Source: JADGRB01 sp036267635 (lineage in GTDB: Bacteria > Myxococcota_A > Polyangia > Fen-1088). Taken from it: a stretch of DNA of 64,000 bases. The notes beneath the pieces are model-generated. The model was not told the origin of the DNA. It searched no databases and saw only the letters and a program-made list of their open reading frames with translations. Location of the stretch: assembly GCA_036267635.1 (NCBI GenBank), contig DATAVR010000089.1, forward strand, positions 62,001 to 126,000, read 5' to 3'. Shown in pieces: positions 61,790 to 64,000 of this stretch. Both the position numbers and the translations under genes were made by a program. Position 1 is the first letter of the stretch; each line of letters begins with the position of its first letter.

Positions 61790-62404
61790 ATGTCGACCAC
61801 CAAGTTGCAGGGCTCGGCGCACGACCGGCTGCTGGCCGCTGCCAACGAGCTCTTCTATGCCGAAGGGGTCCACACGGTCGGGATCGAGCGGGTGATCGAG
61901 CGGGCGGGGGTGGCCAAGGCGTCGCTCTACAGCACCTTCGGCAGCAAGGACGAGCTGGTGCGCGCCTACCTCCGGGGGCGCGCCGAGACCCGCCAGCGGC
62001 GGATCGCCGAGCGGCTGGCCCTCTTCGAGGATCCGCGGGAGCGCATTTTGAGCGTGTTCGATCTCCTCGGCGAGCTCGGCGCCTCGCCCACCTTTCGCGG
62101 TTGTGCCTTCCTCAACGCCACCGCCGAGGGGCCGCGCGGGGAGACCAAGGTGACGCGCATCTGCGCCGACCAGCGCGCCTGGACGCGCGGCCTCTTCACC
62201 GAGCTGGCGCGCGACGCCGGCGCCGGCGATCCGGCGCGCCTGGCCGAGCAGCTGATGCTTCTCTACGACGGAACGACGGTGGGCGGCTCGATGGACGGCG
62301 GCGCCGGCGCCAGTCGTGCCGCGCGCGCCATGGCGGAGGTTCTGCTCGACGCGCAGACGCCCGCCAGCCGACGCAGCAAGCGCACCTCCAGCGCCAAGAA
62401 GTGA
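61790..62404 (+). CDS. TetR-family repressor
   Basis: The 204-residue protein has the TetR HTH at about 8-56 (LLAAANELFYAEGVHTVGIE, AGVAKASLYSTFGSKDELVR) and a C-terminal ligand-binding domain of the TetR_C type with FRGCAFLNATAEGPRGETKV. The tail is Lys/Arg/Ser-rich. Its operators and promoter overlap the divergent MFS gene. It should autoregulate and control the transporter. The ATG at 61790 coincides with the predicted transcription start. Confidence 0.9.
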   Translation: MSTTKLQGSAHDRLLAAANELFYAEGVHTVGIERVIERAGVAKASLYSTFGSKDELVRAYLRGRAETRQRRIAERLALFEDPRERILSVFDLLGELGASPTFRGCAFLNATAEGPRGETKVTRICADQRAWTRGLFTELARDAGAGDPARLAEQLMLLYDGTTVGGSMDGGAGASRAARAMAEVLLDAQTPASRRSKRTSSAKK

Positions 62405-62467
62405 CGCCCCGGCAACGCCCGAGCGAAAGGCGGCGGCGCGGCCCGCGGTTCGCGTTACAACATCGGC

Positions 62468-64000
62468 ATGGCCGACGGCAAACAGGACGTGCTCGACATG
62501 CTGCGGGAGCTCGCCGAGCTCACCATGTTGGACGAGGGGGACCCGCAGTCGTTCCGGGTGCGCGCCTATGAAAGCGCCGCCCAGGCGATCTCGGCCCAGG
62601 CGACCGATCTCGGCCGGCTGACCGCCCGCGAGCTGCAGCAGATCGAGGGGGTCGGCAAGAGCACCGCCGAGAAGATCCGCGAGCTACTTGAAAAAGGGAA
62701 GGTCGAGAAGCTGGAGGGCCTCCGCCAGAAGCACCCGCGCAGCGTGGTGGAGCTGCTGCGGATCCAGGGCCTCGGTCCGAAGGCGCTCAAGCGGCTGCGC
62801 GCCGAGCTGGGGGTGCAGTCGATCGACGATTTGCGGCGCGTGCTCGTCGAGAAAAAACTGCGCGGGCTGTCGGGGTTCGGCCAGAAGTCAGAAGAGAAGC
62901 TGGCGCAGGCCCTGGCGCGGCTCGAGGCACAGGGGCCGATGGAGCGGACGCCGATCTCGGTGGCGTTGCCGCTCGCCGAGCGGATCGTGGCCCACATGCG
63001 CGAGCTCCCCGGCGTCACCCACGCCTCCACCTGCGGATCGCTGCGCCGATTCTCCGAGACGATCGGCGACGTCGACATCGTGGTGGCCGCCCCCGACGCC
63101 GCGCCGGTGATGGAGGCGCTCGTCACCATGAGCCTGGTCGACCGCGTGCTCGGCCGCGGCGAGTCCAAGACCAGCGTGGTCACCCGGCGCGGCACGCAGA
63201 TCGATCTGCGGGTCGTCGCGCATCACCAGCTCGGCGCGGCCCTGCTCTACTTCACCGGCTCGAAGGGGCACAACATCAAGCTGCGGCAGCGGGCGCTCGG
63301 GCGCGGGCTGACGCTCAACGAGTACGCGCTGTCGGAGATCGAGGGCGGCCGCGTGATCGCCAGCGAGACCGAGGAGCAGATCTACCGGGCGCTCGAGCTC
63401 CCCTTCATCCCGCCGGTCCTGCGGGAAGACGCCGGCGAGATCGAGGCGGCCGAAAAGGGCACGCTGCCGGCCCCGATGCCCCCGGTGATCGGCGACTTCC
63501 ACGTCCACACCACCGTCTCGGGCGACGGCCGCTCGCCGCTCGAAGAGGTGGTCGCCGCGGCGAAGGCCCGGGGCTATCGGGTCCTGGCCATCACCGACCA
63601 CGCCGAGGGAACGCTCTCCGGCGTCGGTCGCGAGAAGCTGCTCGAGCAGCGCGAGCGCTTTCGGGCCCTGCAGGCCGAGCTGGGCGATTCGCTGCGCCTG
63701 CTCCACGGCGTCGAGCTGAACATCGGTCCCCACGGCGAGCTCGACTACGACCTCGAGTTCCGTCGCGGGTTCGACTGGTGCCTCGCCTCGGTGCACGACC
63801 ACTTCGAGCTCGATCGCGCCGCGCAGACCAAGCGGGTCGTCACCGCGATGCACGATCCGGCGGTGCGGATGATCGGCCACCTCTCCGCCCGCATGATCGG
63901 TGGCCGCCCCCCGATCGACCTCGACCTCGACGCGATTGCGACCGCCGCCGAGGAGACCGGCACCGCGCTCGAGGTGAACGGCGCGCTGCCGCGGCTCGAT
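62468..64000 (+). CDS. polX: DNA polymerase X with PHP domain, C-terminus outside window
   Basis: The frame is open for 511 codons to the window edge; family members have about 570-580 residues, so only the C-terminal tail is missing. Helix-hairpin-helix segments (LQQIEGVGKSTAEKIREL, LLRIQGLGPKALKRLRAELG) precede the polymerase palm with THASTCGSLRRFSETIGDVD and IDLRVV. A PHP domain follows: IGDFHVHTTVSGDGRSPLEE, VLAITDHAEG, HGVELNIG and WCLASVHDHF with the metal-binding His residues. PolX fills short gaps in base-excision repair and its PHP part has exonuclease activity. It is not obviously co-transcribed with tetR. Confidence 0.92.
   Translation, partial: MADGKQDVLDMLRELAELTMLDEGDPQSFRVRAYESAAQAISAQATDLGRLTARELQQIEGVGKSTAEKIRELLEKGKVEKLEGLRQKHPRSVVELLRIQGLGPKALKRLRAELGVQSIDDLRRVLVEKKLRGLSGFGQKSEEKLAQALARLEAQGPMERTPISVALPLAERIVAHMRELPGVTHASTCGSLRRFSETIGDVDIVVAAPDAAPVMEALVTMSLVDRVLGRGESKTSVVTRRGTQIDLRVVAHHQLGAALLYFTGSKGHNIKLRQRALGRGLTLNEYALSEIEGGRVIASETEEQIYRALELPFIPPVLREDAGEIEAAEKGTLPAPMPPVIGDFHVHTTVSGDGRSPLEEVVAAAKARGYRVLAITDHAEGTLSGVGREKLLEQRERFRALQAELGDSLRLLHGVELNIGPHGELDYDLEFRRGFDWCLASVHDHFELDRAAQTKRVVTAMHDPAVRMIGHLSARMIGGRPPIDLDLDAIATAAEETGTALEVNGALPRLD

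Overview
The window is high-GC DNA with closely packed genes on both strands. It looks like a chromosome segment of a myxobacterium-like member of Myxococcota (Polyangia type). Three signs point there: many secreted lipoproteins with Gly/Thr/Ser-rich linkers after the lipobox, MYXO-CTERM-like C-terminal tails (Cys motif, membrane helix, Arg-rich end), and families common in that phylum (DUF1592-type with DUF1552, PQQ/WD-like propeller lipoproteins, Ser/Thr kinases, a large transglutaminase/DUF2126 protein). I saw no rRNA, tRNA, CRISPR array, IS element or phage module.

Layout. 1-8.2 kb: the 3'-truncated end of a large membrane protein, a small lipoprotein, a PL7 alginate lyase, a Ser/Thr kinase with an N-terminal sensor region, and a substrate-binding/permease fusion. 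8.2-10.2 kb: a cluster of small regulators (CBS, receiver, XRE, two Phd/YefM-like proteins) with several palindromes. 10.3-13.7 kb: a haem-motif lipoprotein, convergent with a three-gene [NiFe]-hydrogenase maturation remnant (frameshifted hypA, a conserved hypothetical, an endopeptidase lacking metal ligands). 13.8-25.3 kb: isoaspartyl peptidase, DksA-like protein, the DUF1592/DUF1552 pair, a PQQ-like lipoprotein, a sialate O-acetylesterase and a VWA protein with collagen-like repeats. 25.5-33.8 kb: PL9 pectate lyase, a gene graveyard (SDR epimerase and TetR remnants), two large surface lipoproteins, a Tat-exported hemerythrin and a truncated kinase. 33.8-47.9 kb: polyphosphate-glucokinase-like ROK protein, polysaccharide deacetylase, coiled-coil proteins, transglutaminase/DUF2126, glycogen phosphorylase, and a YCII/ECF42-type sigma pair. 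47.9-64 kb: a RHH-RelE toxin-antitoxin, a DUF1624 acyltransferase with an M28 peptidase, an ABC-F ATPase, DUF4336 coupled to an ATP-dependent DNA ligase, Amt coupled to a roadblock-like protein, a LigD-type polymerase domain, an MFS/TetR pair with overlapping promoters, and PolX running off the end.

Themes. The secreted enzymes (alginate lyase, pectate lyase, sialate esterase, deacetylase, peptidase) suit a saprophyte or predator that degrades polymers. DNA ligase, LigD-like polymerase and PolX lie within 9 kb and suggest repair functions, but no Ku gene is visible. At least five genes are broken or decayed, in patches. The best-supported unusual observations are the decayed hydrogenase maturation locus, the deletion that removed the 5' halves of two divergent genes, the overlapping TetR/MFS promoters sharing an operator, the Amt-roadblock coupling, and the group of orphan antitoxin-like regulators with palindromes. 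I did not find a clearly new multi-gene defence or biosynthetic system. All family calls come from reading sequence motifs; no database search was run.
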